A DNA stretch of 64,000 nucleotides, from the NCBI GenBank assembly GCA_012934845.2, contig WNNJ02001629.1, positions 33,618 through 97,617 on the forward strand, given 5' to 3'. Source of the stretch: Pomphorhynchus laevis (Eukaryota; Acanthocephala; Palaeacanthocephala; Echinorhynchida; Pomphorhynchidae). The notes beneath the pieces are model-generated. The model had not been told where the DNA came from. It worked only from the letters and a program-made list of their open reading frames with translations, and searched no databases. The translations under genes were made by a program, and so were the position numbers. This document shows, one piece after another, positions 45,100-55,303 of this stretch (its first letter is position 1; each line of letters starts with the position of its first letter).

Positions 45100-45166
45100 A
45101 TATCATTACATATTGTTGCAATATGTAATGATATTACAACATATTGTTGTAATATCATTACATATT
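45100..45166. repeat. Serial snap-back palindromes
   Basis: 45100-45115 pairs perfectly with 45119-45134 (16 bp, 3-base centre), and 45120-45141 pairs perfectly with 45145-45166 (22 bp, 3-base centre). The same roughly 20-base Naiad RT sequence therefore runs forward, backward and forward again in a row. Confidence 0.85.
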
Positions 45167-45199
45167 ATTGCATTACATATTGTTGTCGTTTATCTCTAT

Positions 45200-46140
45200 A
45201 CCTGATTGTTCCTGGATATTTAAAAATTAAAGTTTAAAATAAAAATCAAGTTTTATGAATTGACTAAATAAATAATATACGATCATAGGAGGAACTGTTA
45301 TGTTATCAGGTTTCTGATATATAAGATATATCCGAAACCTGAATTTAAAAACGTGTTTTCAAAAAATGTTATGTATTAAAATAAGGGCTAATAGCTGTTC
45401 GTTATCAAAAGAACAGCTATCAAAAGAACAGCTTGATACACAAGATTTGCTCATTTTTGTTTTCAAATGCAAGGAGAAATATCAAATTATTTTAGTGGGA
45501 ATCAAAAGTTAATTAAAAAAAGAGAAATATAAATTAACTTACTTAATTTTTATTAAAAATATTAACTATTTTAATTAATCTATTTAATCAATTTCTTTAT
45601 TTAAAAAGAAAAGTTTTATCTGAAAATATTTTGAATATTTAAATTCCGTGCTAATATTTTTTCTTTGTAATTCTTTCAAAAATTAAATGTATGGCTTACA
45701 TCTTAAATTTTATCAAATGTAGAAAAATAAAGTCTGATAAAATAAAGAGTCTCATATATTAATTATAATCGGACTTTGTTTTTAGCGCCTAATACTATTA
45801 GATGTTTAAAACAGATTTATTATCACAAAAAATTATAAAAATCGTATTATTTATATTTAACAAATATTAATTTATTTTCGAATGAAAATAAATTAATAAA
45901 ATAAGCAAGACAAATACGATTATGCATAATTCTTAAGAATGATATTATATTTATAATATATTAATATATTATAATTATAATATAATATATATAATAATAT
46001 TAATTATATATTAATAAATATTAATATATATTTATTATTAATATATATTTTTCGTTGAAACAATAAATTATTCAAAACTCTGTTCTTAAAACATAACACC
46101 GGGCAGATTGAATGCAGGTTAAGACACAAAGTGCCACTCA
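45200..46140. other. AT-rich interval with short Naiad UTR remnant
   Basis: A fragment of the Naiad 3' UTR lies at about 45285-45320 and a 10-bp inverted pair (ATAGCTGTTC with GAACAGCTAT) near 45389-45418. 45950-46050 is nearly pure A/T. No gene was seen. Confidence 0.5.
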
Positions 46141-46149
46141 AAATTTAGG

Positions 46150-46870
46150 CTTATATTCTAATACAAAGTATAATATTTATTATCCAACCATAAAAATTTT
46201 CTGCTAATGATTTTAAATTTATTTTTAATAATATTTTGTTAAATTATGTATTTTACTATTTTCTGTTTGATTTTATTTTTATAAATTGTTGCAATTCTTA
46301 AAATTTCATTATGATTTTAAAAATCAATTTGATTTTTCATAATGATTTTTCATTATTCATAAACATTTTCCCCTAATGATTTTAAATGGATGATTAACAT
46401 TATTGTGTTGATTTATATATTTTACTATTTTCTGTTTGATGTTATTTTTAAAGTAACCTAGTTTAAAATATGTATCTATTAAATTATTTAAATGATTTTG
46501 AAGAAAACCAATATCGTTACATATTGTTGCAATTCTTAAAAATTTCATTATTTAATGTATTATATTTTATATTATATGGTATGCATGAATGCTCATGCAA
46601 AAATATGTTTATTGTAAATTTAAATATGTCATCTTTATGATGCAAATTAAAAGTTGTTTGAATTGATTTAATTTAATGTTCATATCTAGATATACACCTT
46701 CTTTATCATTAATATTGTTTTTGTTAAGAATAAGGCTTTCTGGATAAATGTGCTCACTAATTGAATAAAAATCATTAGAATTAAATACATATATCATCAA
46801 TGTATCGAAACATATATTTCATATATTTATATTGTTTAGATTTAGTTTTTACACAGTTTTGGACAATATT
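46150..46870 (-). pseudogene. Naiad RT fragment, reverse strand
   Basis: Open pieces 46357-46548 (RIATICNDIGFLQNHLNN region) and 46609-46800 (FNSNDFYSISEHIYPESL region) are consecutive parts of the RT tail. It stops at about 46860, just short of the catalytic box, near the 3' side of USP-LINE copy 2. Confidence 0.68.
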
Positions 46871-47153
46871 TTGTTGATATATACTTTTCCATTGTAAGAA
46901 ATAAAAATAAAATTCATCAAACTTGCTTGAAAATTAGCAAAAAATAATGTCTTACCAATAATACGGTTTATGTATTAATGACATAGGTTATATTACTAGA
47001 AAAACAAAGTCCACAGGTCAATAATAACTTGCCAGTAGAGCAAATCTGATCAGATAACTATCTACTTACATTATACTATATATAAATCTTACATTATCTT
47101 TATAGAAAAAAATACAATACAATCACAAGTACAACATAAAAGTGTTACAACTG

Positions 47154-48584
47154 TTAATGTTTTGCGCCCTCTATTGTTCTAGTCTCTTCATTGTCCGCCA
47201 TTGTGAGCAGCTTCATGACTTCCTCCTTCTTTTTTGTCTTTTCGATGGGATTACCGAAGCTGCTTTTCTTACCATTCACTGTCTCGACTTTCGCATCCTT
47301 TTTCGGTTGTACCGATTCGATTATCTTCTTCTTACGTTTTATGTCGTTCTTTTCACTCGACGCCGATTTTCCGTTCATATTCTCTTTCCTCCCCACTTTC
47401 TTTGATCGCTTTCTGTCTGATTTGGATTTCCGTTTGGATCCTTTTCGCGCTTTACTGCTGCCAGTCGCCGCCGAGCGGACGTCACTTCTTTCTTCAGTCC
47501 CCGTCATAATCGTCTTTTCGTCGGGGGCTTCGCTCTGCTTCTCGCTTGACCCCTTCCTGTTTTTGCTCTTTTCAGCCTGGGGGCAAAACATCACGCCGCT
47601 CGTTTGTTCTGAGTAAACTTGACTCTTACAAAGATCCCTGTATTTATTCGTCAAGTGCATCTCTACATTGCACATATTTTTGTTTGCGGCTTTATCACTT
47701 CTTTGATAAAACAAGATGTATGCGGACCTTTGCCGATCCTGCAGTAACTTGCTAAAGTCCTTGTACCGGTCCACAACGTCATCGTTAAAAGTAAACCAAC
47801 GAATGACGGGGTCGTTGTTCTTAGATCCGTGTGGTATCTGTGCACAGGGCACTTGCAGCCTGGCATCACAGATGTAGTGACCAAATTTCGGACAGAACCC
47901 CTCGTGGCTGACTATCGCGTGGAGTATATATTCAGTGGGTAACGAGGGTTGTACGCAATAACCATAAATATTTAGATGTTCTGGAATAGCTACCTTTGTC
48001 ATGAGCTTTGAAGTAACAATGTCACGGCTGCAGTCCCGAGTACTTGCGTCAAACACATTCGAGTAAGGACATGGCTCGATTCCGAAGCGCAGCAAGGAGA
48101 TTATCAACATTGACGGAAGTGAGTTAATTTTTCGGTTGATCTTTACACCATACTTTCCGCAATGGATGCACAAGAAACCGTCAACCATCTCATCACCAAA
48201 CCTCTTTTGCACACAGGCATTTAGATCGCACTCATCTGGATAGTCAGTTTTCCATTCGGGCCGTGGCTGTGGGATTGAGTTAGCGTCTTTGACTTTCATG
48301 GCCCCGCCCAATCTGGTACCAAGACAGAGATCGAAACTCACGTCTTCTGATCGAGTCACTTCGTCACAGTGAGTGCATCGTAGGGTATTACACACCGTAA
48401 ACGAGAAGAGGTCATCGCAACCGGGTAGTAGGTCAAAAATAGAGAGCAACATCTCGTGTGCATCATGTTGTCTAAGTTTCTCGAGTGGGATCAGGTCCAG
48501 TATACCCCGTAGGGCTCTCTTGAATGTGCCCTGTTTACTATTTGCATGTTCTAATATGTCGGCGAGGCAATTCATATGTCCCAA
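47154..48584 (-). pseudogene. USP-LINE copy 2, ubiquitin-specific protease domain (main part)
   Basis: A deubiquitinase-like domain that would cut ubiquitin from proteins. In this 476-codon frame: RQHDAHEMLLSIFDLL (about 38-53, the QQDAHE box), zinc-type CxxC pairs at C70/C73 and C139/C142, LPSMLIISLLRF (156-167, the LP..L.IHLKRF strand), the His box HAIVSHEGF...FGHYICD with catalytic His236, and RWFTFNDDVV (262-271, third catalytic residue region), closing with AYILFYQR (288-295). All these belong to the C19 (USP) family. A lysine-rich tail of about 175 residues follows (SKARKGSKRKSKSDRKRSKK), probably nuclear. The nucleophile Cys is on the preceding piece (48610-49143). I infer that it is element-encoded because copy 1 has the matching Cys box after its RT and nuclease. 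Confidence 0.8.
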
Positions 48585-48609
48585 AAATGTAACGACGCGG
48601 TTTTCAATG

Positions 48610-49143
48610 TCAGTAGGCGGGTGCGTAACCGTACGATATTGCCGATTTCGTTTTCTGATTGCTTTGACTGTGAATCGTGTTACGCCAAATTAATTCCCGT
48701 TTTTTTCTAATGCAATTAAGAATCTCGCTGAAAGCGTGTTGTGTGCGAACATGGATCATGAACATATCGAGGCAAAAGAGGGACCTCAGGATAGCGTTCA
48801 AAAAACAACTGTTGCCTATATTGGGGAAACCGATAGGACTTGAATGACTTTGCGATACAATTCGTTTGGATGGCGCGTGTTGGCTTTCTGCGTCGCTGTA
48901 ATGGCCATTATTTCGTGAATAAAATTCCTCCGTTAAGACTAAGTGGTTTGGAGACGGATGAGAGATTGTCAGGTCATCGACACATTTCGCCATATTAAGA
49001 GGCAAACCTTCGCTGTAACCCTGATTGAGACCTTCCTGCTGTTGTTTTTTGGATGGAATGGAAAGGTCTTTTGGAATGGAAGATTCATTAACGTTTTCGA
49101 GTTCTTCTGCTGTCAGGAATACGTCAGTGGTCAGATGGATCAT
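48610..49143 (-). pseudogene. USP-LINE copy 2, linker and USP Cys box
   Basis: A 177-codon frame. The first 100 residues are a polar linker. Then GFPNIGNSCFLNAILRS (105-121): the USP Cys box with nucleophile Cys113 and the oxyanion Asn, followed by LFCLDMFMIHVRTQH. Copy 1 has FFLNTVTRSLFCLDMFVLHV at the same place, with Phe in place of the catalytic Cys. The frame is linked upstream in frame to the RT end across a single TAA, and downstream by a frameshift to the main USP piece. Confidence 0.8.
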
Positions 49144-49173
49144 CTCATTATCTTCCCTGTCATTAAGTTTTTC

Positions 49174-50797
49174 TTAAAAGGTGCTCAGTTCTTTGTCACG
49201 AAGGCCTCGATGTCCCCCGTATTGACATGTGAGCGCGTGCAGACCATAAATATCCGATGAACGAAGGCAACGGTCGCACCGATGTTTCTTTGGGAAAATG
49301 GCTAGTCCCAACCATAGACGCACGAGGATACAAAATTGTGGCGGCGTTAGATCTACTCGTTGGATTTGACAGGGGGTTACTTGCGGCCAGGCACTTGCAT
49401 GCGGTCTTGCTATTGCGAGTAGTCGCGCTCTACCAAATTGGTTCGCTTGACCGAGCAAGCATTCATGTGACTTCTCTTCGACCATAAATGACATTCGTAA
49501 TTGTTTTGTGTTGGCAAGAGGTTCAAACTCATTTTGTAACATACTGACCATCCGACTCAAAGTGTCATCATAACCTACGTACTCTCTGGGGTCGCGCGAT
49601 CCATTCCGTGCAACCGACAATATGCTAGAGATATACGCGCAAAATGAGTGCTTCTCTCCACTTCGCAGACCGAGTCCTCCAAGGTTTAGAGGGAGCGCAA
49701 CTTGTTGTCGAGTGGCCTCATTTAATTGAGTCGCTGATATTCGCTCAAAGGCTTGCATGACTTCCTGGTCAAACCTGTGTAAAAAACTTTCCATTACTAG
49801 GGGTGGAATTGTACGGTTGAAATGATTGATCTTTTGGCCGGCGACACAATGACGCAACAGCAAATATGCAATCTGCGGATCTAGAAGCGAAGAAACAGCG
49901 TCGATTGCTTGTTTTAGCTTGGGGAAAGCTTGCTCGTGCAGGTGTGAGTTTACGAAAATATCGTCACTAATGGGTGTTCCAAGCACATGAAAATTACATG
50001 TCATATTTGCAGATGGACGTTCTGTGCACAGCGAAATGCACTTCCGAACAGCTACCGGATCACCGGTAACTTCAGTCTTTGCCCAATTTAAGTTCAGGTT
50101 CAAAACGTGGAACGCCTTTTTCTAGTTTGTTGAGGGTATTAGCCACAGCCTCAGGGTTGCCTCCAACGATGCCGTCATCAAGGTACCAGCAGTTAACTTC
50201 GATTCCCTCACTATCATTGGGCTGGGCAATCACCTTCTGGATCGCTAGAGAGAAAAGAAAAGGTCCCAAAGTATCGCCCTGTTGAACTCCCTGCTCTGAT
50301 ATTAGAGGTTCCATGTTTCCAAACCTTAGATTTGATGGCTTGTCGTAGCACCAGCTAACCCATGGGTAAATCTCTGGGGTGAGATCAAACACCTCGTCTA
50401 GCATTGATGATCGGTTGACACAATTGAATGCATTGGACAGGTCCATCTTGGCCCAAACCCAATCAAGTCGGTTTCTATACGATGTGTGAATCCTTCGTAC
50501 TTTGTGTATTATTGTTTCAATGGCGTTAGGCGTCGAGACACCAAGTTGTGTCGGGCGGAGAATCCGTGCAAAGCTACCTCTCAGCTTCATACAGATACAT
50601 TTGGCGCAAAGTCGACACAGCGTCTCACCCGAAGCAATTGGCCGAACCCCTCCATCTATTTTAGGCACTCCTATCAATGCTCCAGCTAACCACGGCGCAA
50701 GCTCAGTTGGGGCAAGCCCCGCCAATAAGTGGTTGACAAGCTGTGTAAGCCTCTCCAATAAGCTGCCCCCACAATCCGCTGCAATCATGTCCTGCAA
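49174..50797 (-). pseudogene. USP-LINE copy 2, reverse transcriptase
   Basis: Two overlapping frames (50797-50072 and 50103-49174). First frame: PEHLQDMIAADCGG, ALIGVPKIDGGVRPIASGE, LCAKCICMKLRG, the palm box KMDLSNAFNCVNR, GVQQGDTLGPFLFS and the catalytic CWYLDDGIVGG. Second frame: NLNWAKTEVTGDP, LLLRHCVAGQKINH, NLGGLGLRSGEKH, and the Cys-rich end HRCDRCLRSSDIYGLHALTC. The KDGGVRPIA, GVQQGDPLGP, WYLDD set is that of an RT group with N-terminal zinc fingers and a restriction-like nuclease. One frameshift lies in the overlap. Confidence 0.82.
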
Positions 50798-50860
50798 ATG
50801 TTCAGGACGCCACCCTAGGCAACCTGGTGAAGTTGACGGTTGAAATGACTGGATGGCTCT

Positions 50861-51655
50861 CTACACAAGGTCTCGGTCTACTTGTACAGCGTCACTTATA
50901 TCACTGCATCGCTGAATATCCGGATACATTAACGGAAACTCACCTTGGACACTCTGACGGGGGTGTAATTGAACCAATCGTTCTCGCACTTCCTGCGAAG
51001 CGTCACAAAGATCGTTTGACGTCAGCCGCCGCACTGTCTTACCATAGTTCCCTCTCCTAGCAATAGTGATCACCTCCGATACTTTGCCACACCTGTTTGT
51101 GCTCCTTGAGTATCTCTTATCTGCTAAAGAACCTGCGAGATCGGTAATACAGGAATTTGCGAACATGTTCAGATGTTCGCTAATAGCTTTTGATGCCTCT
51201 CGTGAACGTAACCGGTTTTGCTGGGTTGCTGTCAGGTGAAAGCATAACTTTAGCATACTCAATAATCGAACCCATGAAGCAATATTGTTCCTTGTAAGAA
51301 CCGCTTTAATCGCATCAGCGAATAACAGTGCAGCATGTGTACGGGTGCTCCATGGAAGTCGAACAACCGTTTGAACCGGAGCAGACCAAACTTTTGCCAA
51401 TGCCGAGATATCATCATTATGAGAGTCTTGTTCACTCTGGTCTGCAGTCACTCCAACGAGGGACTTCGACGTATCTGAGCAATACGTTGAAATTTGTCCA
51501 GTCAGATTAAACACGCAACTCGTACAGACCCACTTGGGAATCATCTTGGACTGCTTCTTTGTAAGGCCAACACAGGAAAGGTGAAAATAATTCCCGCAAG
51601 CGTGACATTGCGTTATACGCTTCCGGTTGCGAACCTCTCTACAAATATGGCACAT
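50861..51655 (-). pseudogene. USP-LINE copy 2, PHD finger and N-terminal region
   Basis: The 264-codon frame starts MCHICREV and gives a C4HC3 PHD finger at residues 2-47: C2, C5, C17, C20, H25, C28, C44, C47 (QCHACGNYFHLSCVGL, WVCTSC). PHD fingers read histone tails. It is followed by WSTRTHAALLFADAIKAVL and SWVRLLSMLKLCF, a helical region also seen in related RTs. The frame stays open upstream of this Met to about 51765 without another Met, so the start is reasonable but not certain. It runs on in frame into the RT past one TAG. Confidence 0.75.
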
Positions 51656-51739
51656 ATTAAAATTAACTTGAGAAATGAACTCGCCATTAGAACTTGTAGG
51701 GTGTGAGGCGGAGTGAGCTGACGTAATTGATGAAGAAGT

Positions 51740-52960
51740 AAAGATAAATAATTATAAATACTAAAAAATTATTTTAAATGATATGCTATTTATATTTATA
51801 TAAAGATAATATTTATTAAAATTTAAGATAAAAATCATTTTAAGATAGTTTCGTGCAATTTTTCAGGGACTATGTGTGTTTTTAGACCATCTAATTTTTA
51901 CAGCATGTTGAAATGTTAATTCTCAGTGCCTGCGCCATGAATATTTATTGATTTATAAATAATATACGATGTATTAGAATAATAAATAAAGATAAAAGAT
52001 TATAAATAATAAATAATTACATAAGATTTTATACATTTAATATTTATATAACGATAAAATTTAAGATTCAAATTTAAAATAGTAACTTATTATTATGAAA
52101 TAAAATACATTGTATCAGAATTAAGATAAGAGGTCATCACATGAACTGCTATGCTATCAGGTTTCAGCCTCTTTTCATCAACCCAACATAGCAGCGGGGC
52201 CATATTAATGACGTATTTCTTCTAATGAAATTTGATTATCTAGTAGAGCTAAGAAAGTTAACCCTACTAAATAGTTAGGTTGTAAAGTTAATAAAATAAC
52301 ATTTTTTCTAAATCTTAATTATTGCAAATATTTGTGCAACAAACAGTCTTTCTGCAAAATATTGTGTTTTTATAATCCAATTTAAAATGAAATACAAAAA
52401 AAACACACAAATTTTGTCTTTTGTAAAACATAGATGACAATTGTTCAACTCACACTCTTTAGATCACCATATGGTTTTGTTGTTTTTTAAATATTTCAAA
52501 TTTTTATTAAAATGTTACTAAAAACATGAAAACAAACAGGTTGTTGTAGAAGGCGTCATTTCTTCCTACATTTTTACAGCGTCAAAGCAAACAATGCTGA
52601 TTCAACTATGAACATAATATATGTGACGCGAGAGAATACTTTCACTTGGATGTCTATCGTGGTGTGTTTTAATAATTTAAGGCAATTGTGTTGTTGTCGT
52701 TGTTTATAGGCGTGTAAAAGTGAAAGGGAAATTTTGAGGAAAAATTTAAAATATAGGCAATAAATGACAATGATATTTGAAAAAGGAGAACATTGAACTA
52801 CTTGACTTCATTTCCAGTTCAACTGAACTAAGATTAATTCAGTAGCTAATTGTTGCTACTGTTTCAAAACTATATAAAATAAAATAGTTATATACTTCAA
52901 TAGTTATTGACTATCTGTTATAGTTTTGATTGAAACTTTGATATATAGCGGTACAAAGTC
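51740..52960. other. Interval with a Naiad 3' UTR remnant, otherwise no gene
   Basis: 52112-52257 is a minus-strand remnant of the structured Naiad 3' UTR, with the GGCCCC/GGGGCC partner damaged but CTGCTATG/CATAGCAG intact. 52270-52960 has no repeat motif and may be the 5' flank of the host-like exon at 52965. Confidence 0.5.
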
Positions 52961-52964
52961 AAAA

Positions 52965-53279
52965 ATGGCCCACGTGTTTTGGCGAGTAATTAATATATTG
53001 GGTATAATTTTATCGTTAGCATGTCTATTGTTGCAAGTCTTCGCGGTTTTGGTTGGATCTTGGAAAGGACAAGAGATTACTGTAAGTCGATTCGAACCAA
53101 CACTCTTCAACGTCTACATGACTCGTGGAAATGGATTGTTTACGTCTACTATAGATGTGGCATTCGTAGACAGTGATGGCATTAATGAGCTTCTATCCGT
53201 AAAGGTTATAAACCGACATCCGATGGTAACAGGAGACGCTCTAAGACATTGCGTTGTCGGACCTACATTAACACACCAG
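52965..53279 (+). CDS. Host-like first exon, membrane protein, partial
   Basis: The exon starts at ATG 52965 (MAHVFWRVINILGI), although the frame is open from 52926. Residues about 8-31 form one strong hydrophobic helix (IILSLACLLLQVFAVLV), followed by a polar segment of about 70 residues (ITVSRFEPTLFNVYMTRGNG, VVGPTLTHQ). The exon is exactly 105 codons and ends CAG at a good donor, GTAATAATAG (53280). The overall look, a first helix ending GSW and then an extracellular-type loop, recalls four-helix claudin-like proteins, but the W-GLW-C-C motif is missing, so I do not name it. A Naiad copy begins about 120 bases downstream; further exons were not found. It may be a live gene with the PLE in its first intron, or a gene cut off by it. 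Confidence 0.5.
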
Positions 53280-53399
53280 GTAATAATAGTTTTGAGTTTC
53301 TAGATTACGTTAATTATTCTCTTGATGATTCACTCCTAATATTTTTGGTAGTAATAGTAGTCCTCTAATAGCTTATTTATTTTAAAGTTTTATAGAGAT

Positions 53400-54660
53400 A
53401 TCAAAAAATATAAATATATGAATAAAATTAAAATGTGTTCCAACAATAGGTAAAATTATACCATTATTATATTGGAATCCAAAATTACATAAAAATCCAA
53501 TAAAACCTAGGTTCATATGTAGTTCTTTTAAATGTACATTGAAGCCACTTTCTGTCTATATGAATAAAATAATTGAAGTAATTAAAGCACACTTCAAAAA
53601 ATATTGTAAAGTAATCGAAATTAATACTGGTATAAAACACTATTTCAGTATTAATTCTACAAAAGAATTTTTAGAACAGACAAAAGGAATAAATTTTCAA
53701 AATATAAATACATACGATTTTAGTGCGCTTTATACAAATCTAGATTTAGTAGATATTAAAGAAGCGTTAGTAAAATTAATTAATCTTATATTCGGAAAAA
53801 GATATACATATATATGTTATAATAATTATAACGCCTATCTAACAAAAATTAAACCATCAAATAAATATAAATATATGGATAAAATTGAATTAATAGAATC
53901 CTTAAATATTTTGATAAATCAAAATTATTTAAAAGTAGGGACATCTATATTTAGACAAGTAAAAGGTGTTCCAATGGGTGGTAATAGTAGCCCAATTATA
54001 GCTGACTTGTTTTTAAGCTTTATAGAATATGAATTTGTTCATAACTGTGTAAAAACTAAATCTAAACAATATAAATATATGAAATATATGTTTCGATACA
54101 TTGATGATATATGTGTATTTAATTCTAATAATTTTTATTCAATTAGTAAACAAATTTATCCAGAAAGCCTTATTCTTAACAAAACCAATATTAATGATAA
54201 AGAAGGTGTATATCTAGATATGAACATTAAATTAACATTAACTAAAACTACTATTAATTTATATAGTAAAGATGACATATTTAAATTTACAAGAAACATA
54301 TTTTTGCATGAGCATTCATGCATACCATATAATATAAAATATAATACATTAAATAATGAAATTTTAAGAATTGCAACAATATGTAATGATATTGGCTTTC
54401 TTCAAAATCATTTAAATAATTTAATAGATACATATTTTAAACTAGGTTACTATAAAAATATAAATACATACGATTTTAGTACGCTTTATACAAATCTAGA
54501 TTTAGTAGATATTAAAGAAGCGTTAGTAAATTTAATTAATCTTATATGCGGAAAAAGATATACATATATATGTTATAATAACTATAACGCCTATCTAACA
54601 AAAATTAAACCATCAAGTAAATATAAATAAATAATTGTTATAAGATTTTATAAGCAAATA
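53400..54660 (+). mobile_element. Naiad-like PLE with internal duplication
   Basis: Starts with a fingers-region piece (about 53430-53540, broken), then the 363-codon open frame, and ends in AT-rich sequence without the structured 3' UTR. At about 54456 the RT tail jumps back to the segment that starts at 53703. Confidence 0.75.
53539..54630 (+). CDS. Naiad-like RT, longest open frame in the family
   Basis: 363 codons covering almost the whole RT: HFKKYCKVIEINTGIKHYF, TYDFSALYTNLDLVDI (the palm A box; catalytic Asp in YDFSALYT), GVPMGGNSSP, RYIDDICVF, then the thumb. At residue about 306 the thumb is cut at YFKLGYYKNI and the frame continues into NTYDFSTLYTNLDLVDI, a second copy of its own palm A region, ending IKPSSKYK. 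The chimera keeps the frame but lacks the C-terminal 35 residues and so is unlikely to work. The N-terminal nuclease and linker are absent. Confidence 0.8.
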   Translation: MKPLSVYMNKIIEVIKAHFKKYCKVIEINTGIKHYFSINSTKEFLEQTKGINFQNINTYDFSALYTNLDLVDIKEALVKLINLIFGKRYTYICYNNYNAYLTKIKPSNKYKYMDKIELIESLNILINQNYLKVGTSIFRQVKGVPMGGNSSPIIADLFLSFIEYEFVHNCVKTKSKQYKYMKYMFRYIDDICVFNSNNFYSISKQIYPESLILNKTNINDKEGVYLDMNIKLTLTKTTINLYSKDDIFKFTRNIFLHEHSCIPYNIKYNTLNNEILRIATICNDIGFLQNHLNNLIDTYFKLGYYKNINTYDFSTLYTNLDLVDIKEALVNLINLICGKRYTYICYNNYNAYLTKIKPSSKYK

Positions 54661-55303
54661 TAAATATATAGATAAAATTGAATTATTAGAATCCTTTAAT
54701 ATTTTGGCATTTCGCCGCGGCTTCTTCAAAAATTGTAAGTATTTACAACGAAAACAATTTTTAATTTTTATACAACAATTTCTTGACAACAAGAAAAACA
54801 TAAAAGTACACACGCTTTTTGTCAATCAATGGTCCGGGTGTCGGGTCGTGGAGACAGTGTACGAATGAAACTACTTCAGACATCGAGACCCTGGGTGGCA
54901 TACCATATTTCTCTTTAATATACCCAAAGGCGTTCTTCGGCCAGTTTCGAGATTTGATCTCTCCACAAGTATCGAGGTCTACTTCGAGGTCACTTTCCAG
55001 AGAGGTTTGCCAAGAAAGCCCTCCGATAAAGGCGATACTTAGGCATCCTCAGAACGTTTCCAAGCCACCTCAACTGACTTTCTTCGATGTGGAGAAGCGG
55101 CGTCTTTGCTCCGAGTCCATCCCGAACGACCGAATTCCTAACCTTCTCTCTAAGGCTAAAACCGGCCTATTTGGATCGTAGGAACGTCATTTCCGTCACT
55201 TATATCCGAGATCTTATATTTTCAATCATAATTCAAAGCCTATGACCATAGGTTAAGATAGTAACGAAGATTGGGCGGTAAACTGCGCAAATTAAATAGC
55301 CAT

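Larger units (their letters stand above)
47000..51735 (-). mobile_element. USP-LINE copy 2
   Basis: The best copy of the family. Minus-strand order: PHD finger and N-terminal region (51655-50861), RT (50797-49174), then a linker and a ubiquitin-specific protease domain (49143-47154). Breaks seen: one in-frame TAG between the PHD and RT pieces (50861-50863), one frameshift near 50075-50103, one TAA at 49174-49176, and one frameshift near 48600. The restriction-like nuclease present in copy 1 is missing here. The exact ends were not defined; the 3' UTR region reaches to about 47000. Confidence 0.8.

Noticed and set aside
47191-47616. A 141-codon plus-strand frame rich in Phe and Ser
   Set aside because: It is the mirror of the lysine-rich tail of the USP frame on the other strand and has no motif of its own.
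47154-48584. The USP as an ordinary host gene next to a LINE
   Set aside because: The diverged copy at 22853-26240 has the matching Cys box after its own RT and nuclease, and in copy 2 the RT end and USP linker share one frame across a single stop. A host gene remains possible but less likely.
53280-53303. A 24-base intron ending at TTTCTAG, joining the membrane exon to a hydrophobic frame
   Set aside because: Far shorter than the 43-48 base introns seen in the other host gene, so it was not used to extend the gene.
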